Of a stretch of DNA of 64,000 nucleotides, positions 46,404-57,737 are shown one piece after another (position 1 is the first letter of the stretch; every line of letters starts with the position of its first letter). The notes under the pieces were generated by a model. That model searched no databases and was not told where the DNA came from. It was given only the letters and a program-made list of their open reading frames with translations. A program made the translations under genes and the position numbers. Source of the stretch: an uncultured Gammaproteobacteria bacterium (GTDB lineage Bacteria; Pseudomonadota; Gammaproteobacteria; Pseudomonadales; Pseudohongiellaceae); contig CAJXUA010000004.1 of the NCBI GenBank assembly GCA_913060695.1, positions 1-64,000 of the forward strand, given 5' to 3'.

Positions 46404-47041
46404 GCTGGGAACTCGAGCGCGCAGATCAGGCTAAGTCACCCGGGCGGGGCGAGAGTTCCTTCGACGAATATATACGCCGCAATGTGATGATGGGGCGACT
46501 CGAGGACATGGTGTCCTGGGGGCGCAAGAACTCACTGTGGCCTTTTAACTTTGGCCTGTCTTGCTGCTATGTCGAGATGGCGACCGCTTTCACAAGTCGG
46601 CATGACTTGGCACGTTTCGGTTCAGAGGTAATCCGGGGCACGCCGAGACAGGCGGACCTCATCGTGATCGCCGGTACAGTGTTTCGGAAGATGGCGCCCG
46701 TAGTGGAGTTACTCTACGAACAATTATTAGAGCCTAAATGGGTTATCTCGATGGGCTCCTGTGCGAACTCGGGCGGCATGTACGACATCTATTCGGTAGT
46801 GCAGGGTGTCGACAAATTTCTACCGGTGGACGTTTATGTATCGGGCTGTCCGCCGCGCCCAGAGGCATTGCTGCAGGGCTTGAATCTTCTGCAGGATTCG
46901 ATAGGCCGCGAGCAACGCCCGTTGAGTTGGGTTATCAACGATCAAAAGGTTTATCGCAAAGAAGCGGACCCGGTACAGCGCGAACGTCGTCATGCGGAGC
47001 GTATTGCCGCGAAAGAACTGCGCTCGCCCGACGAGCTTTAA
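46400..47041 (+). CDS. nuoB: NADH-quinone oxidoreductase subunit B
   Basis: A 213-residue peripheral arm subunit that carries cluster N2, the last iron-sulfur centre before quinone. Its four ligands are visible: the tandem pair Cys55-Cys56 in LSCCYVEM, Cys121 in MGSCANSGG, and Cys150 in SGCPPRPEA. It overlaps nuoA by four bases. The C-terminus is longer than the core ([20 protein letters not shown]), basic and probably flexible. Confidence 0.97.
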   Translation: MSWELERADQAKSPGRGESSFDEYIRRNVMMGRLEDMVSWGRKNSLWPFNFGLSCCYVEMATAFTSRHDLARFGSEVIRGTPRQADLIVIAGTVFRKMAPVVELLYEQLLEPKWVISMGSCANSGGMYDIYSVVQGVDKFLPVDVYVSGCPPRPEALLQGLNLLQDSIGREQRPLSWVINDQKVYRKEADPVQRERRHAERIAAKELRSPDEL

Positions 47042-47124
47042 GCAAGCGAAGTTCTTACAGAATAATAATGAATTCGGTCTCAAACCGATCGACAGTGGCG
47101 AGCCCACAGGATAGTGAGTAAGCA

Positions 47125-48903
47125 ATGGATGTTGTAGACCTGACATTGGAAGCCGAAGCAGCGACTGCCACATTGGTGGAGGAGTTGTGTTTGCGTTTCG
47201 AGCAGGAGATCGTCACGGTACAGAGTTACTGTGATGGCATACCAGTACTGTGGCTAAGCCGCGCTGGCTTGAAGACGGTCTTGCACTATCTGCGTACTAG
47301 TGCATCGCTGCGCTTTCAAATGCTGTTTGATGTTACCGCTATAGACGAGCGCACACGAGTCAATCGCCAGGGACAGCCGGAGAGCGACTTCACCGTTAGC
47401 TATCATCTGATGTCCTTTACGAGTCACTGCGATGTGCGCCTGAAGGTGGCCTTGCAGGAGGGCGATCTCAATATCCCTAGCATAGTCGACCTATGGCCCA
47501 ACGCGAATTGGTACGAGCGCGAGTGCTGGGACATGTTTGGGATCTGCTTCACCGGTCATCCGAACCTAAGCCGCATCATGCTGCCCCCGACGTGGGTCGG
47601 CCACCCGCTGCGTAAAGACCACCCGGCACGCGCGACTGAGATGGAGCCCTATTCCCTCTCCGAGGAACGCCAAGTGGCGGAGCAGGAAGCGCTGCGCTTC
47701 AACCCTGAGGAGTGGGGCATGACTCGGGAGTCTAAGAATTCCGAATTCATGTTTCTCAATCTAGGGCCAAATCACCCGAGTGTGCATGGCGTGTTCCGCA
47801 TAGCGCTACAGCTAGATGGTGAGATATTAATCGATGCTGTGCCCGACATTGGCTACCACCATCGTGGCGCCGAGAAAATGGGCGAGCGCCAGTCTTGGCA
47901 TACCTATATTCCCTATACCGATCGCATCGATTATCTCGGTGGGGTGATGAATAATCTGCCCTATGTGATGGCGGTTGAGAAGATGGCGGGCATCGTGGTG
48001 CCAGAGCGAGTGAAAGTGATTCGCATCATGCTCTGCGAGATGTTTCGTATCGCTAGTCATCTATTGTTCTATGGCACTTTTGCGCAAGATGTCGGTCAAC
48101 TCTCGCCCGTTTTCTATATGTTTGTGGACCGCGAGCGCGTCTTCAATATCATCGAGTCCATCTGCGGGGCGCGGATGCATCCGGGTTGGTTCCGTATCGG
48201 CGGTGTAGCGCAGGATCTTCCCATCGGCTGGGACAAGGCGATACGCGAATTACTCGACTTCCTGCCGCCTCGTCTCAAAGACTACGACAGCATGGTGATG
48301 AACAACGGCATCCTCAAGCGCCGCACACAGGGAGTGGGGGCTTATAGCACCAAAGATGCATTCGACTGGGGCATCACCGGCGCGGGGCTAAGGGCCACCG
48401 GCCTAGAGTACGACCTGCGCAAGAAGCGCCCCTACAGCGGTTACGAGAATTTCGAATTCGAGGTGCCTATAGCGGTCAATGGCGATAGTTATGACCGCTG
48501 CGCGGTGCGTGTCGAGGAGATACGCCAGAGCGTGCGCATTATCCGTCAATGCGTGGATAACATGCCAGAAGGCCCTTATAAGTCCGCGCACCCCTCGACC
48601 ACTCCTCCTCTGAAAGAGAAGAGCAAGCAGGATATCGAAACGCTGATCAATCATTTCCTAAGCGTGAGTTGGGGCCCCGTGATCGCCCCGAACGAGGTCA
48701 CCATGACCATTGAGGCAACTAAAGGGCTGAACAGTTACTACCTAGTGAGCGATGGCAACACTGGCTCCTATCGCACGAGAATACGCACGCCTTCTTTCGC
48801 TCACTTGCAGATGATTCCCGAGATTAGCCGCGGCTTCATGGTGGCGGATCTTATCGCGATCATCGCTAGTATCGACTTCGTAATGGCAGACGTGGACAGG
48901 TAG
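47125..48903 (+). CDS. nuoC: NADH-quinone oxidoreductase fused subunit C/D
   Basis: A 592-residue fusion of NuoC (about 1-175) and NuoD (about 205-592), the arrangement of E. coli and relatives. The C part includes [21 protein letters not shown]. The D part begins at [20 protein letters not shown], which holds the conserved His facing the quinone cavity, with [13 protein letters not shown] after it. The gap to nuoB is 83 bases, longer than elsewhere in the operon, and holds no credible gene. Confidence 0.97.
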   Translation: MDVVDLTLEAEAATATLVEELCLRFEQEIVTVQSYCDGIPVLWLSRAGLKTVLHYLRTSASLRFQMLFDVTAIDERTRVNRQGQPESDFTVSYHLMSFTSHCDVRLKVALQEGDLNIPSIVDLWPNANWYERECWDMFGICFTGHPNLSRIMLPPTWVGHPLRKDHPARATEMEPYSLSEERQVAEQEALRFNPEEWGMTRESKNSEFMFLNLGPNHPSVHGVFRIALQLDGEILIDAVPDIGYHHRGAEKMGERQSWHTYIPYTDRIDYLGGVMNNLPYVMAVEKMAGIVVPERVKVIRIMLCEMFRIASHLLFYGTFAQDVGQLSPVFYMFVDRERVFNIIESICGARMHPGWFRIGGVAQDLPIGWDKAIRELLDFLPPRLKDYDSMVMNNGILKRRTQGVGAYSTKDAFDWGITGAGLRATGLEYDLRKKRPYSGYENFEFEVPIAVNGDSYDRCAVRVEEIRQSVRIIRQCVDNMPEGPYKSAHPSTTPPLKEKSKQDIETLINHFLSVSWGPVIAPNEVTMTIEATKGLNSYYLVSDGNTGSYRTRIRTPSFAHLQMIPEISRGFMVADLIAIIASIDFVMADVDR

Positions 48904-48925
48904 ATTTGATGAGAGATCTGAAACT

Positions 48926-49459
48926 ATGACGACAAGCACCATCATCGCTAGCTCCGCGCCTAAGGTACAGGCGCGCACGCTCAGTCCGGAGGAGACCCAT
49001 GAGATCGATCACGAACTCACGCTCTATCCGGACCGCCGCGCTGTTGGACTTGAGGCCTTGAAGATCGTGCAGAAGCATCAGGGCTGGGTGTCGGACGAGA
49101 GCCTTGTCGCGGTGGCGGAGTATCTAGGTATGTCCGCACACGAACTGGATGGGGTGGCAACTTTCTTCAACCTGATCTTCAGGCAGCCCGTTGGCCGCAA
49201 TGTCATGCTGTTCTGCGATAGCGTCAGTTGTTACATCATGGGCTGCGAGCGCATCAAAGACCATATCAGCGCCCGGCTCGGTATTGACTATGGAGAGACT
49301 ACGGCGGATGGGGAATTCACTTTATTGCCTGTGCCCTGTCTAGGTGACTGTGATCGCGCGCCAGTTATGTTGATGGCGGGTGAGCAGTATCGCAATCTAA
49401 CGAAAGAGAAGATCGACGCACTACTGACGCGAGTGCAACAGGAACAAACGAATAAGTAA
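48926..49459 (+). CDS. nuoE: NADH-quinone oxidoreductase subunit E
   Basis: A 177-residue thioredoxin-fold subunit of the NADH dehydrogenase module. It binds the [2Fe-2S] cluster N1a with Cys97, Cys102, Cys138 and Cys142 (FCDSVSC and PCLGDC). The HQGWVSDESLVAVAEYLGM region is family-typical. It is part of the electron input module with NuoF and NuoG. Confidence 0.96.
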   Translation: MTTSTIIASSAPKVQARTLSPEETHEIDHELTLYPDRRAVGLEALKIVQKHQGWVSDESLVAVAEYLGMSAHELDGVATFFNLIFRQPVGRNVMLFCDSVSCYIMGCERIKDHISARLGIDYGETTADGEFTLLPVPCLGDCDRAPVMLMAGEQYRNLTKEKIDALLTRVQQEQTNK

Positions 49460-49480
49460 ATAATAACCGAGAAGTCTGAT

Positions 49481-50761
49481 ATGACAGACCTACCACTGAC
49501 CAAGAACATCGACATGAGTCGAGCGCCCTTCGACATCGGGCAGTATCGTCAGGCGCAAGGCTATGATGCTGTGCTGCAGATGTTCAAGGATATGGCGCCT
49601 AGCGACGTCTTGGAGATGGTCAAGAACTCAGGCCTGAAAGGGCGCGGTGGGGCTGGCTTCCCAACGGGTTTGAAGTGGAGTTTCGTGCCCTCGGGAGACG
49701 ATGCGCCGAAGACCAAATATCTGGTGGTCAACGCCGACGAGATGGAGCCAGGCACCTTCAAGGATCGACTGCTTCTTGAGGGCGACCCTCATCTATTGCT
49801 CGAAGGCATGCTGATTGCCGCCTATACGATACAGGCGAATACTGCCTATATTTTCCTGCGCGGCGAGTATCTGCGCGCGGAGAAATTACTGCGAGAGGCC
49901 ATCGCGCAAGCTCACGAGCAAGGCCTGCTAGGCAAGAATATTCAAGGGTCGGGTTTCGACCTCGAGATCATCTTACATACCAGCGCCGGTCGTTATATCT
50001 GCGGTGAAGAAACTGCGCTGCTCAATGCCCTAGAGGGCAAGCGCGCAAACCCTCGTGCCAAGCCACCATTTCCGCAAGTCAGTGGCTTGTGGGGCAAGCC
50101 CACTATCGTCAACAACGTCGAGACACTGTGCAATCTCCCGGGCATCCTACGTTATGGCGTCGATTGGTATAAGGCACTTGGCAAGGGGGGCGATGCCGGC
50201 ACCAAACTATGTGGTGTGAGTGGCAGAGTGAATAATCCCGGTTGTTGGGAGTTAGCGCTAGGCACTCCCATAAGAGAGCTGTTAGAAGATAAGGCCGGTG
50301 GCATGTGCGCAGGTTACAAGCTGAGAGGCTTCTTGCCTGGTGGGGGGTCCACTGATTTTCTGCTTCCTGAACACTTAGATCTCACACTGGACTATGACGT
50401 CATAGGCAAAGCGGGCAGCCGGCTCGCAACTGGCACGATGATCGTACTCGACGATCAGACCTGCCCGGTTGGCATGGTGGGCAATCTGATGCGCTTCTTC
50501 AGTCACGAATCCTGTGGTTGGTGTACGCCTTGCCGCGATGGGCTGCCGTGGATAGACGAGATCTTCCAGCGCCTAGAGAAGGGGGGCGGCCGAGCGGAAG
50601 ACTTGCAGATTCTGACCGACCATCTCGAGTACCTTGGCCCCGGTCGTACTTTCTGTGCGCTAGCACCCGGCGCTATGGCGCCACTTGGCAGCGCACTGCG
50701 TCATTTCCGCGAAGACTTCGACGCGCATATTCACTCAGGAGGCTGCCCATGGCGAAAATAA
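49481..50761 (+). CDS. nuoF: NADH-quinone oxidoreductase subunit F
   Basis: The 426-residue flavoprotein that oxidises NADH. GLKGRGGAGFPTGLKW is the NADH/FMN loop, RYICGEETALLNALEGKRA the second nucleotide region. The [4Fe-4S] cluster N3 ligands are Cys345, Cys348, Cys351 (ESCGWCTPC) and Cys392. The last 13 bases overlap the start of nuoG. Confidence 0.97.
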   Translation: MTDLPLTKNIDMSRAPFDIGQYRQAQGYDAVLQMFKDMAPSDVLEMVKNSGLKGRGGAGFPTGLKWSFVPSGDDAPKTKYLVVNADEMEPGTFKDRLLLEGDPHLLLEGMLIAAYTIQANTAYIFLRGEYLRAEKLLREAIAQAHEQGLLGKNIQGSGFDLEIILHTSAGRYICGEETALLNALEGKRANPRAKPPFPQVSGLWGKPTIVNNVETLCNLPGILRYGVDWYKALGKGGDAGTKLCGVSGRVNNPGCWELALGTPIRELLEDKAGGMCAGYKLRGFLPGGGSTDFLLPEHLDLTLDYDVIGKAGSRLATGTMIVLDDQTCPVGMVGNLMRFFSHESCGWCTPCRDGLPWIDEIFQRLEKGGGRAEDLQILTDHLEYLGPGRTFCALAPGAMAPLGSALRHFREDFDAHIHSGGCPWRK

Positions 50762-53538
50762 GCGTTGATGGCGTCGAGTATGAGGTGAACCCTGCGAATA
50801 ACTTGCTGCAGGAGTGCCTGTCGCAAGGGCTCGACCTACCCTATTTCTGCTGGCATCCATGCATGGGTTCTGTTGGCGCGTGCCGGCAGTGTGCCGTGAA
50901 ACAATATCGCAATGCCGACGATAAGACGGGCACCGTGGTCATGGCCTGCATGACACCCGCGAGCGATGGCAGCATCATCTCCATCAACGACAAGCAGGCT
51001 ACGGATTTCCGCAGCCATGTGATCGAGAGCTTGATGATCAGCCATCCGCACGACTGCCCTGTGTGCGAGGAGGGGGGCGAGTGCCATCTTCAAGACATGA
51101 CGCAGATGTCGGGGCACAATTATCGTCGCTATGATTTCAAGAAGGTCACGCATCGCAATCAGGACCTCGGGCCTTTTATCAACCACGAGATGAATCGCTG
51201 TATCGCCTGCTATCGTTGTGTGCGCTTCTACGACGACTATGCTGGGGGTACCGATCTCGCCGCACTCGGCTCACACCATCATGTCTATTTCGGGCGTCAT
51301 GAAGAGGGCACGCTAGAGAATGAGTTCAGTGGCAATCTGGTCGAGGTCTGTCCTACGGGAGTGTTCACTGACAAGACCTTCAGTGCGCATTACACCCGCA
51401 AATGGGATCTGCAGACAGCCCCATCGGTTTGCGCTGGCTGTGGCGCGGGCTGCAATACCACACCGGGGGAGCGCTATGGCACATTGCGCCGCATCGTCAA
51501 TCGCTATCACCATGATCTGAATGGCTATTTTCTGTGTGATCGCGGGCGCTTCGGCTATGACGCCAACAATAGTACGCAGCGCGTAGTCGAGACTTTGTTC
51601 CGCCACTTGCAAGGCGAAGACGGAGAAGTTCGCAAGGCGCTGACGTCAACCGAGGCCGCTAGGCAGCTAGATGCGATGTCGAGCGGCGAACTCATAGGCA
51701 TCGGCTCACCAAGGGCCTCCCTCGAAAGCAATATGGCCTTGCGCCAACGCGTAGGGACGCAGAATTTCTTCTCAGGCATGAGCGATGCACAGCTTAGCTG
51801 CGCTACCGAGGTCATTGCGCTATTGCAGGAGCCGGGCTTGAACTGCCCAGACATTCGTACACTAGAGCAATCTGACTGTGTGCTTGTGGTGAACGAGGAC
51901 ATTACCAATACCTCCGCTCGCATGGCGCTGGCATTGCGGCAGGCCACTCGCAATGCGGCGACCGCTATGGCACAGAGCGCGCGTATACCGCTTTGGCAAG
52001 ATGCGGCGGTACGAGAGTTAGCGCAGCACTCGCGCAGTCCGCTGATAATTCTGAGCCCTCAGGGTACCCGTCTAGATGATGTGGCAAGCGACACCTTCTT
52101 GGGCACTGTCGAACAACAGATTGCGCTTGTAGAGGGTATTACCTATGCCATCGACGCGGACTGCCCTGCATCCACCTCTAGTTTCAATTTTGATGCACAG
52201 GCGGCGAGTATCGCGAAACAATTGTGTGCAGCGACGCGTCCCTGCATCGTGTCGGGTATCAGCGCCGAGAGCATAGAGTTAATCAGGGCGACCGGCAACC
52301 TAGCCCGCGCACTGCGTGAGTATCGTCATCGTCAGAGTGAGGTCAAACTTAGCGTGGATCTATGCTTCGCCATGCCCGAGGCCAACACCATGGGCCTCGC
52401 ACTATTGATGAGGGAGGGTGGCGGGTCTCTCTCTAGCGCGCTGAGTATTTTGGGTAAAGGTGCGGCCGATGCCGCTATCGTCTTAGAGAATGATCTTTAC
52501 CGTCGCGCGGCCACCGAAGCAATCGACGCGGCACTAGCGGGCAACACCCCAATGATCGCTATAGACCAACTGCACAATGGGTTCAATGCCAAGGCGCATC
52601 TGTTATTACCTGCCGCCAGCATGGCGGAGCAGGGTGGTACATGGGTTAATTATGAGGGCCGGGCGCAACATAGTTATCAGGTCTTTCAGCCGGAGGGTAA
52701 GATCCGTGCCTCCTATGAATGGTTAGTCCCGAGCAATCCCGTGAGTGGCCCAACAGTTCATGGGGACACTTTACTTGAGGAACTCGCTGCTGAGTCGGCA
52801 AACTTCGCACCCTTATTGGAGTTGTTGAGTTCCCGCACCGGCATTGCCGCGCTCATGAAAAGTCCTCGTCAATCTCATCGTTACAGTGGTCGCACGGCGA
52901 TGCACGCCAATGAGCACGTTCATGAGACTAAGCAAGCGCAGGACCCACATTCCCCGCTGTCCTTCTCGATGGAAGGCATGCTACTTCAGAAAGATGCCAG
53001 TCTCATGTCCGCCGCATGGGCGCCCGCGTGGAACTCCAATCAGGCAATCTCCAAATTCCAGGAAGAGATCAATGGCGAATTAAAACAGGGCAATAAAGGG
53101 GTGCACCTGCTCGCTCGCGATGGCGCACAACGCCCCTATAGCAAAGTGGAATATGTGGCGGAAGAGGGCATTGCCAAGTATTTCATCGACCAACTTTTCG
53201 GCAGCGAAGAGATAAGTGCCGCTTCACCCGCGATTCAAGCGCGGGCAGTGCCGGCCTATGCTTGTATAAGTCATGAATTAGCGCAGTCCTTAGGCGTGCA
53301 ACAACATGGCCTGCTGAGGCTCTCCACGAATCGCTATAGTGTGGAACTCCCTGTGCTGATTCGCGATCGCATAGCTGCCCAGTGTGTGGGGATTTACTGC
53401 GGCAGTGATGTGAGCCGCGCAGATCTTACCGGTAAGCTAAGTGTCGCGGCGGTCGCGCAAGATAGCAATGTGCTTGCCAGCAGCCGTGCGATGTTCAGCA
53501 GCTTAGTCATTAATGACACATTGCCGAGGGAGGGCTGA
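50749..53538 (+). CDS. nuoG: NADH-quinone oxidoreductase subunit G
   Basis: A 929-residue iron-sulfur subunit. The N-terminal ferredoxin domain binds N1b through Cys34, Cys45, Cys48 and Cys67. A CxxCxxxC block, [12 protein letters not shown], and [10 protein letters not shown] follow for further clusters. The off-pathway N7 motif, [18 protein letters not shown] with the later [11 protein letters not shown], is retained. The rest is a molybdopterin oxidoreductase-like domain. The ATG at 50749 with AGGAGG is the real start; the frame is open 231 bases further upstream inside nuoF, which is coincidental. Confidence 0.96.
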   Translation: MAKISVDGVEYEVNPANNLLQECLSQGLDLPYFCWHPCMGSVGACRQCAVKQYRNADDKTGTVVMACMTPASDGSIISINDKQATDFRSHVIESLMISHPHDCPVCEEGGECHLQDMTQMSGHNYRRYDFKKVTHRNQDLGPFINHEMNRCIACYRCVRFYDDYAGGTDLAALGSHHHVYFGRHEEGTLENEFSGNLVEVCPTGVFTDKTFSAHYTRKWDLQTAPSVCAGCGAGCNTTPGERYGTLRRIVNRYHHDLNGYFLCDRGRFGYDANNSTQRVVETLFRHLQGEDGEVRKALTSTEAARQLDAMSSGELIGIGSPRASLESNMALRQRVGTQNFFSGMSDAQLSCATEVIALLQEPGLNCPDIRTLEQSDCVLVVNEDITNTSARMALALRQATRNAATAMAQSARIPLWQDAAVRELAQHSRSPLIILSPQGTRLDDVASDTFLGTVEQQIALVEGITYAIDADCPASTSSFNFDAQAASIAKQLCAATRPCIVSGISAESIELIRATGNLARALREYRHRQSEVKLSVDLCFAMPEANTMGLALLMREGGGSLSSALSILGKGAADAAIVLENDLYRRAATEAIDAALAGNTPMIAIDQLHNGFNAKAHLLLPAASMAEQGGTWVNYEGRAQHSYQVFQPEGKIRASYEWLVPSNPVSGPTVHGDTLLEELAAESANFAPLLELLSSRTGIAALMKSPRQSHRYSGRTAMHANEHVHETKQAQDPHSPLSFSMEGMLLQKDASLMSAAWAPAWNSNQAISKFQEEINGELKQGNKGVHLLARDGAQRPYSKVEYVAEEGIAKYFIDQLFGSEEISAASPAIQARAVPAYACISHELAQSLGVQQHGLLRLSTNRYSVELPVLIRDRIAAQCVGIYCGSDVSRADLTGKLSVAAVAQDSNVLASSRAMFSSLVINDTLPREG

Positions 53539-53540
53539 GT

Positions 53541-54503
53541 ATGCGTTTCGAAGTCGGTTCAGCCCTTAGCATAGGGGCTATCCTGTTCACCGTCATCATT
53601 GTCGCGGCGATGTTGATCTGGGTGGAGCGGCGCCTGTTGGGTTTGTGGCAGGAGCGCCTCGGGCCCAATCGCGTGGGTCCCTTTGGTTTGCTGCAAGTGG
53701 TAGCGGACATGATCAAGATCTTCACTAAGGAAGATTGGGTGCCCCCCTTCGCCGACAAATTCAGTTTTATTCTCGCCCCTCCCATCATCATGGTCGTCAT
53801 TCTGATGAGCTTCTCCGTCATCCCTTTCGCGCCAGGGGTAGGGGTAATTGACTCAGATATCGGCGTGCTTTTCGTATTAGCGATGGCCTCTCTGGGGGCC
53901 TATAGCGTGATGCTTGGGGGCTTGGCCTCTAACAATAAATATGCTTTGCTCGGAAGCCTTCGCGCCGCGGCGCAGATGGTCAGCTACGAAGTGTTTATGG
54001 GCATATCCCTATTGGGGGTTGTGGCACTTGCAGGATCATTCAATTTGCGTGAGATCGTGTTGTCGCAGAGCGATGGCTGGTATGTAGTGCCGCAGTTTGT
54101 CGGCTTCGTGATTTTCTTGATTGCGGGGGTGGCAGAGAGTCATCGACTACCCTTCGATATCCCAGAGGCCGAACAGGAAATTGTTGCGGGTTACCACACC
54201 GAGTATTCCGGAATGAAGTTCGGCATGTTCTTCGTCGGAGAGTATTTAGGGGTATTGCTGATCTCGTCCTTATTAGTGGTGTTGTTCTGTGGCGGATGGC
54301 TTGGCCCCGCCTTCCTGCCACCGATCGTATGGTTCGCCCTTAAAACGGGTTTCTTCATCGCCTTCTTTATCTTGCTGCGCGCAGCAATCCCGCGGCCGCG
54401 CTATGACCAGCTTATGAATTACGGCTGGTTATTCCTGTTGCCGCTTTCATTACTCAATCTATTGCTCACAGGCGCCTTTATCCTGTGGCAGGACGGGATG
54501 TGA
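53541..54503 (+). CDS. nuoH: NADH-quinone oxidoreductase subunit H
   Basis: A 320-residue membrane subunit with eight hydrophobic segments that forms the quinone channel with NuoB and Nuo[21 protein letters not shown] at the start and [20 protein letters not shown] near residue 195, with [11 protein letters not shown], are the conserved acidic loops that link quinone reduction to the pumps. Its TGA overlaps the nuoI ATG by one base. Confidence 0.97.
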   Translation: MRFEVGSALSIGAILFTVIIVAAMLIWVERRLLGLWQERLGPNRVGPFGLLQVVADMIKIFTKEDWVPPFADKFSFILAPPIIMVVILMSFSVIPFAPGVGVIDSDIGVLFVLAMASLGAYSVMLGGLASNNKYALLGSLRAAAQMVSYEVFMGISLLGVVALAGSFNLREIVLSQSDGWYVVPQFVGFVIFLIAGVAESHRLPFDIPEAEQEIVAGYHTEYSGMKFGMFFVGEYLGVLLISSLLVVLFCGGWLGPAFLPPIVWFALKTGFFIAFFILLRAAIPRPRYDQLMNYGWLFLLPLSLLNLLLTGAFILWQDGM

Positions 54504-55042
54504 TGTTACGTTTAATAAAAGACACGCTCACAACTCAGGTCGTCACGCTATGGCGAGTCTTCGTGCATGCCTTCGCCAAGACTGACACGGTAGAGTACCC
54601 CGACGTGCAACCGCAGATGGCAGCGCGTTGGCGGGGGCGCATCATTCTGTCGCGCGATCCCGACGGCGAGGAGCGCTGCGTGGCCTGTAATCTTTGCGCG
54701 GTTGCTTGTCCAGTGGACTGCATCGCCTTGCAGAAGGCCGAGGACGATGAGGGGCGTTGGTATCCCGAGTTCTTCCGCATCAACTTCTCGCGCTGCATCA
54801 TGTGTGGTTTCTGCGAAGAGGCCTGCCCCACCAATGCGATTCAGCTGACCCCCGACTTCGAGATGGCCGAGTATGTACGCCAAGACATGGTCTGGGAGAA
54901 GGAAGATCTGCTGATCAATGGCACTGGCAAATATCACGACTACAACTTCTACCGAGTCGCGGGTAAGAAGATCGGCGGCAAGGATAAAGGTGAGGCGATC
55001 AACGAAGCGCCTCCTGTCAACGTAAGGAGCCTATTGCCATGA
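54503..55042 (+). CDS. nuoI: NADH-quinone oxidoreductase subunit I
   Basis: A 179-residue ferredoxin-type subunit with clusters N6a and N6b. Ligands are Cys59, Cys62, Cys65, Cys69 and Cys98, Cys101, Cys104, Cys108 ([12 protein letters not shown] and [12 protein letters not shown]). I start at the ATG at 54503 (MLRLIKDTL), matching the 180 residues of E. coli; a GTG six codons upstream is unlikely. It overlaps nuoH by one base and nuoJ by four. Confidence 0.97.
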   Translation: MLRLIKDTLTTQVVTLWRVFVHAFAKTDTVEYPDVQPQMAARWRGRIILSRDPDGEERCVACNLCAVACPVDCIALQKAEDDEGRWYPEFFRINFSRCIMCGFCEEACPTNAIQLTPDFEMAEYVRQDMVWEKEDLLINGTGKYHDYNFYRVAGKKIGGKDKGEAINEAPPVNVRSLLP

Positions 55043-55521
55043 TGATGCTCTTTTACAGCGCGGCTGCCATTGCCGTGATCGCAACTCTCGCAGTGATTAG
55101 CAGCTCGAACGTCGTGCATGCGTTGGTGTATCTCATCATCTCTCTGCTTTCCGTGGCGGTGATTTTCTTCGTACTGGGTGCGCCGTTCGCGGCGATGCTC
55201 GAGGCTATCGTCTATGCCGGTGCCATCATGGTCTTGTTCCTGTTTGTGATGATGATGCTGAATCTGGGGCAGGCAACGGAGAACGAGGAGAAGGCTTGGA
55301 TGACGCCCAAGCTCTGGATTGGTCCTGGCCTTTTAACCGCGGTGCTCTTCGTTCAACTCGCCAGTGTGTTGTTAACACAAGGGGTTGCGCTGGCGCCCGT
55401 CGAGGTCGGTGTGCTCGACATCAGCTTATTGCTATTTGGACCATGGCTGCTTGCGGTGGAGCTGGCCTCTATGCTGCTCCTAGCAGGATTGATCGCCGCC
55501 TATCACTTGGCGAAGAGGTGA
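55039..55521 (+). CDS. nuoJ: NADH-quinone oxidoreductase subunit J
   Basis: A 160-residue membrane subunit with five hydrophobic segments. [20 protein letters not shown] near residue 55 is the broken third helix, a hallmark of NuoJ whose pi-bulge moves during turnover. It overlaps nuoI by four bases. Confidence 0.96.
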   Translation: MMMLFYSAAAIAVIATLAVISSSNVVHALVYLIISLLSVAVIFFVLGAPFAAMLEAIVYAGAIMVLFLFVMMMLNLGQATENEEKAWMTPKLWIGPGLLTAVLFVQLASVLLTQGVALAPVEVGVLDISLLLFGPWLLAVELASMLLLAGLIAAYHLAKR

Positions 55522-55525
55522 GGTG

Positions 55526-55834
55526 ATGGAGACGATACCTTACGAACACGGTTTGATTCTCGCGGCGATCCTATTCGTGTGCGGGCTGTTCGGAGTGCTA
55601 ACGCGGCGCAATATCGTGTTCGTCCTAATGTCGCTCGAGATCATGCTCAATGCCTGTGGCTTAGCCTTCGTAGTCGCCTCGGCACGCTGGGGCCACGCCG
55701 ATGGCCAAATAATGTTTCTTATGATTCTAACGCTGGCCGCCGCCGAGGTGGCGGTAGGTCTTGGGCTAATCATTCAGATGTACCGTCGTTTTCATACGGT
55801 GGACATCAGTGTGCTTAATGAGATGAAGGGCTGA
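55526..55834 (+). CDS. nuoK: NADH-quinone oxidoreductase subunit K
   Basis: A 102-residue membrane subunit with three helices. Glu38 ([13 protein letters not shown]) and Glu74 ([13 protein letters not shown]) are the two buried acidic residues of the proton path. The ATG at 55526 is preceded by AGAGGTGAGGTG and matches the E. coli length; a GTG at 55523 adds one residue only. Confidence 0.96.
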   Translation: METIPYEHGLILAAILFVCGLFGVLTRRNIVFVLMSLEIMLNACGLAFVVASARWGHADGQIMFLMILTLAAAEVAVGLGLIIQMYRRFHTVDISVLNEMKG

Positions 55835-55838
55835 CCTG

Positions 55839-57737
55839 ATGCAAGACTGGATTGGACTCTTACCCGCTTTTCCTCTTGCCGGCTTCCTGTTGCTGGTGCT
55901 CAGCCGTGGTCGCATGCCCCGCAATATCGCGAGCCTCATCGGGGCAGGCAGCGTTGGGCTGTCCTTCCTTCTAGCGGCTGCTATCTGCATCGAGTTTCTA
56001 GGCGGTGACGGTGAGTCGTTCCAGAAGACTCTCTGGGTATGGATGCAAGTTGGCAGCCTAGAGCCGGGGTTCTCTTTCTATCTCGATGGACTGAGTGTCG
56101 TGATGATCCTGATCATAAGCGGTGTGGGTTTCCTGATTCATTTGTATTCAACCGGCTTCATGGCGGACGACCCAGGCTTCGCACGCTTCTTCTCCTATAT
56201 GAATCTCTTCGTAGCCTCGATGCTGGTGTTGGTGTTGGCGGATAATCTCGTCCTCCTGTACTTGGGTTGGGAGGGAGTAGGCCTGTGCAGTTACCTGTTG
56301 ATCGGCTTCTGGTACGACAAACCGTCCAATGGCTACGCGGCGCGCAAGGCCTTCGTGGTGACGCGAGTTGGCGATACCTCCATGGCCATTGGCCTGTTCC
56401 TACTTTTCTCGCAACTTGGCACCCTGAACATTCAGGAGATTTTGACGCTGGCGCCGCAACAGTGGAGTAGCGGTTCGGGCATCGCCGTAGCGGCCGCGGC
56501 TTTATTGCTCGGTGGCGCCGTCGGCAAGTCTGCCCAGTTGCCATTGCAGACCTGGCTGCCCGACGCCATGGCGGGGCCCACACCGATCAGCGCCCTGATT
56601 CACGCCGCTACCATGGTGACGGCGGGTGTCTATCTTATCGCGCGGACCCATGTGTTGTTCGAGCTGGCCCCTAGTGTGCAAATATTGGTGGCGTTCATAG
56701 GTCTCGCGACTCTACTGATGGCGGGCTTTACTGCGCTTATGCAACGCGATATTAAGCGTATTTTGGCCTACTCCACCATCAGCCAGATTGGCTATATGTT
56801 CCTAGCGCTCGGGGTAGGGGCTTGGTCTGCAGCGGTCTTCCATCTGATGACACATGCCTTCTTCAAGGCTCTGCTCTTCCTTGCCGCTGGCACAGTCATA
56901 CTCAGCCTACATCACGAGCATGACATCTTCCGTATGGGTGCAATGCGTCGTCGTCTGCCGGTGGCATTCTTCTCCTTCTTGGTGGGCAGTGCCGCGCTTA
57001 CGGCCTTGCCCTTTACCTCTGGCTTTTATAGTAAGGACGAAATACTGCTGGCTGCCTTGGCCCATCCTCAGTACGGCATGTTGTTGTGGGCTGGTGGTGT
57101 ACTTGGTGCTTTCCTAACGGCGCTCTACAGTTTCCGCTTGGTCTTCGTAGTGTTCTTCGGCAGCGATCATCATGCGCATAATACCCACGAGGGCGATCAA
57201 ACCCATGATGCCGTCGTTGAGAACACTAGCCCCGCGATGTTCTTCCCACTGCTTATTCTGGGGGGGCTCTCTCTTCTGGGAGGCTTAATCCATGTGCCAG
57301 TCGACGCGGTTTTTACCCATGGCGCCGGGCATGAGGAGGCACATGCTAGCCAGTTGATTCATGCGGTGATGATAATGGTTCCGGTGATCGGCGTGATCAT
57401 CAGTTGGTTCCTCTACGGTAGCAAACCCTATGAGAAGGCAGGGCAGCATGCTCGTAAGCGGCTCCTCGAATCCTCCCTCGGTGGCTTCCTGAGTCGCTTC
57501 TGGTTCAGTGGCTGGGGCATGGACACGCTGTACCAGTTCGTCTTCGTGCGTCCGTTCGTGGCACTAGCGCAAGTCAATCGCAAAGATGTGATCGATCTGC
57601 TCTATAGCTGGGTTGCGCTCGTGGCGCGGGTTGGCAATAGCGCAGTGGTGATGACGCAGACCGGCAATCTGCGCTGGTATGCCATCAGTCTGGTTGGTGG
57701 TTTGGTGCTAGTGATTGGCTTGGGGGTATGGCGATGA
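55839..57737 (+). CDS. nuoL: NADH-quinone oxidoreductase subunit L
   Basis: A 632-residue antiporter-like subunit at the far end of the membrane arm. WEGVGLCSYLLIGFWY contains the key Glu of helix 5, and GKSAQLPLQTWLPDAMAGPT the conserved Lys. The C-terminal part has the long lateral helix. It contains a histidine-rich loop, SDHHAHNTHEGDQTHD, near residue 450. The end overlaps nuoM by ten bases. Confidence 0.97.
   Translation: MQDWIGLLPAFPLAGFLLLVLSRGRMPRNIASLIGAGSVGLSFLLAAAICIEFLGGDGESFQKTLWVWMQVGSLEPGFSFYLDGLSVVMILIISGVGFLIHLYSTGFMADDPGFARFFSYMNLFVASMLVLVLADNLVLLYLGWEGVGLCSYLLIGFWYDKPSNGYAARKAFVVTRVGDTSMAIGLFLLFSQLGTLNIQEILTLAPQQWSSGSGIAVAAAALLLGGAVGKSAQLPLQTWLPDAMAGPTPISALIHAATMVTAGVYLIARTHVLFELAPSVQILVAFIGLATLLMAGFTALMQRDIKRILAYSTISQIGYMFLALGVGAWSAAVFHLMTHAFFKALLFLAAGTVILSLHHEHDIFRMGAMRRRLPVAFFSFLVGSAALTALPFTSGFYSKDEILLAALAHPQYGMLLWAGGVLGAFLTALYSFRLVFVVFFGSDHHAHNTHEGDQTHDAVVENTSPAMFFPLLILGGLSLLGGLIHVPVDAVFTHGAGHEEAHASQLIHAVMIMVPVIGVIISWFLYGSKPYEKAGQHARKRLLESSLGGFLSRFWFSGWGMDTLYQFVFVRPFVALAQVNRKDVIDLLYSWVALVARVGNSAVVMTQTGNLRWYAISLVGGLVLVIGLGVWR

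Noticed and set aside
47069-47122. 17-codon open frame between nuoB and nuoCD
   Set aside because: It is too short and lacks a clear ribosome binding site and any recognisable motif.
50518-50748. N-terminal extension of nuoG inside nuoF
   Set aside because: The frame is open by chance. The conserved start [11 protein letters not shown] at 50749 has AGGAGG, and the extension is an alternative reading of nuoF, which itself has clear function.
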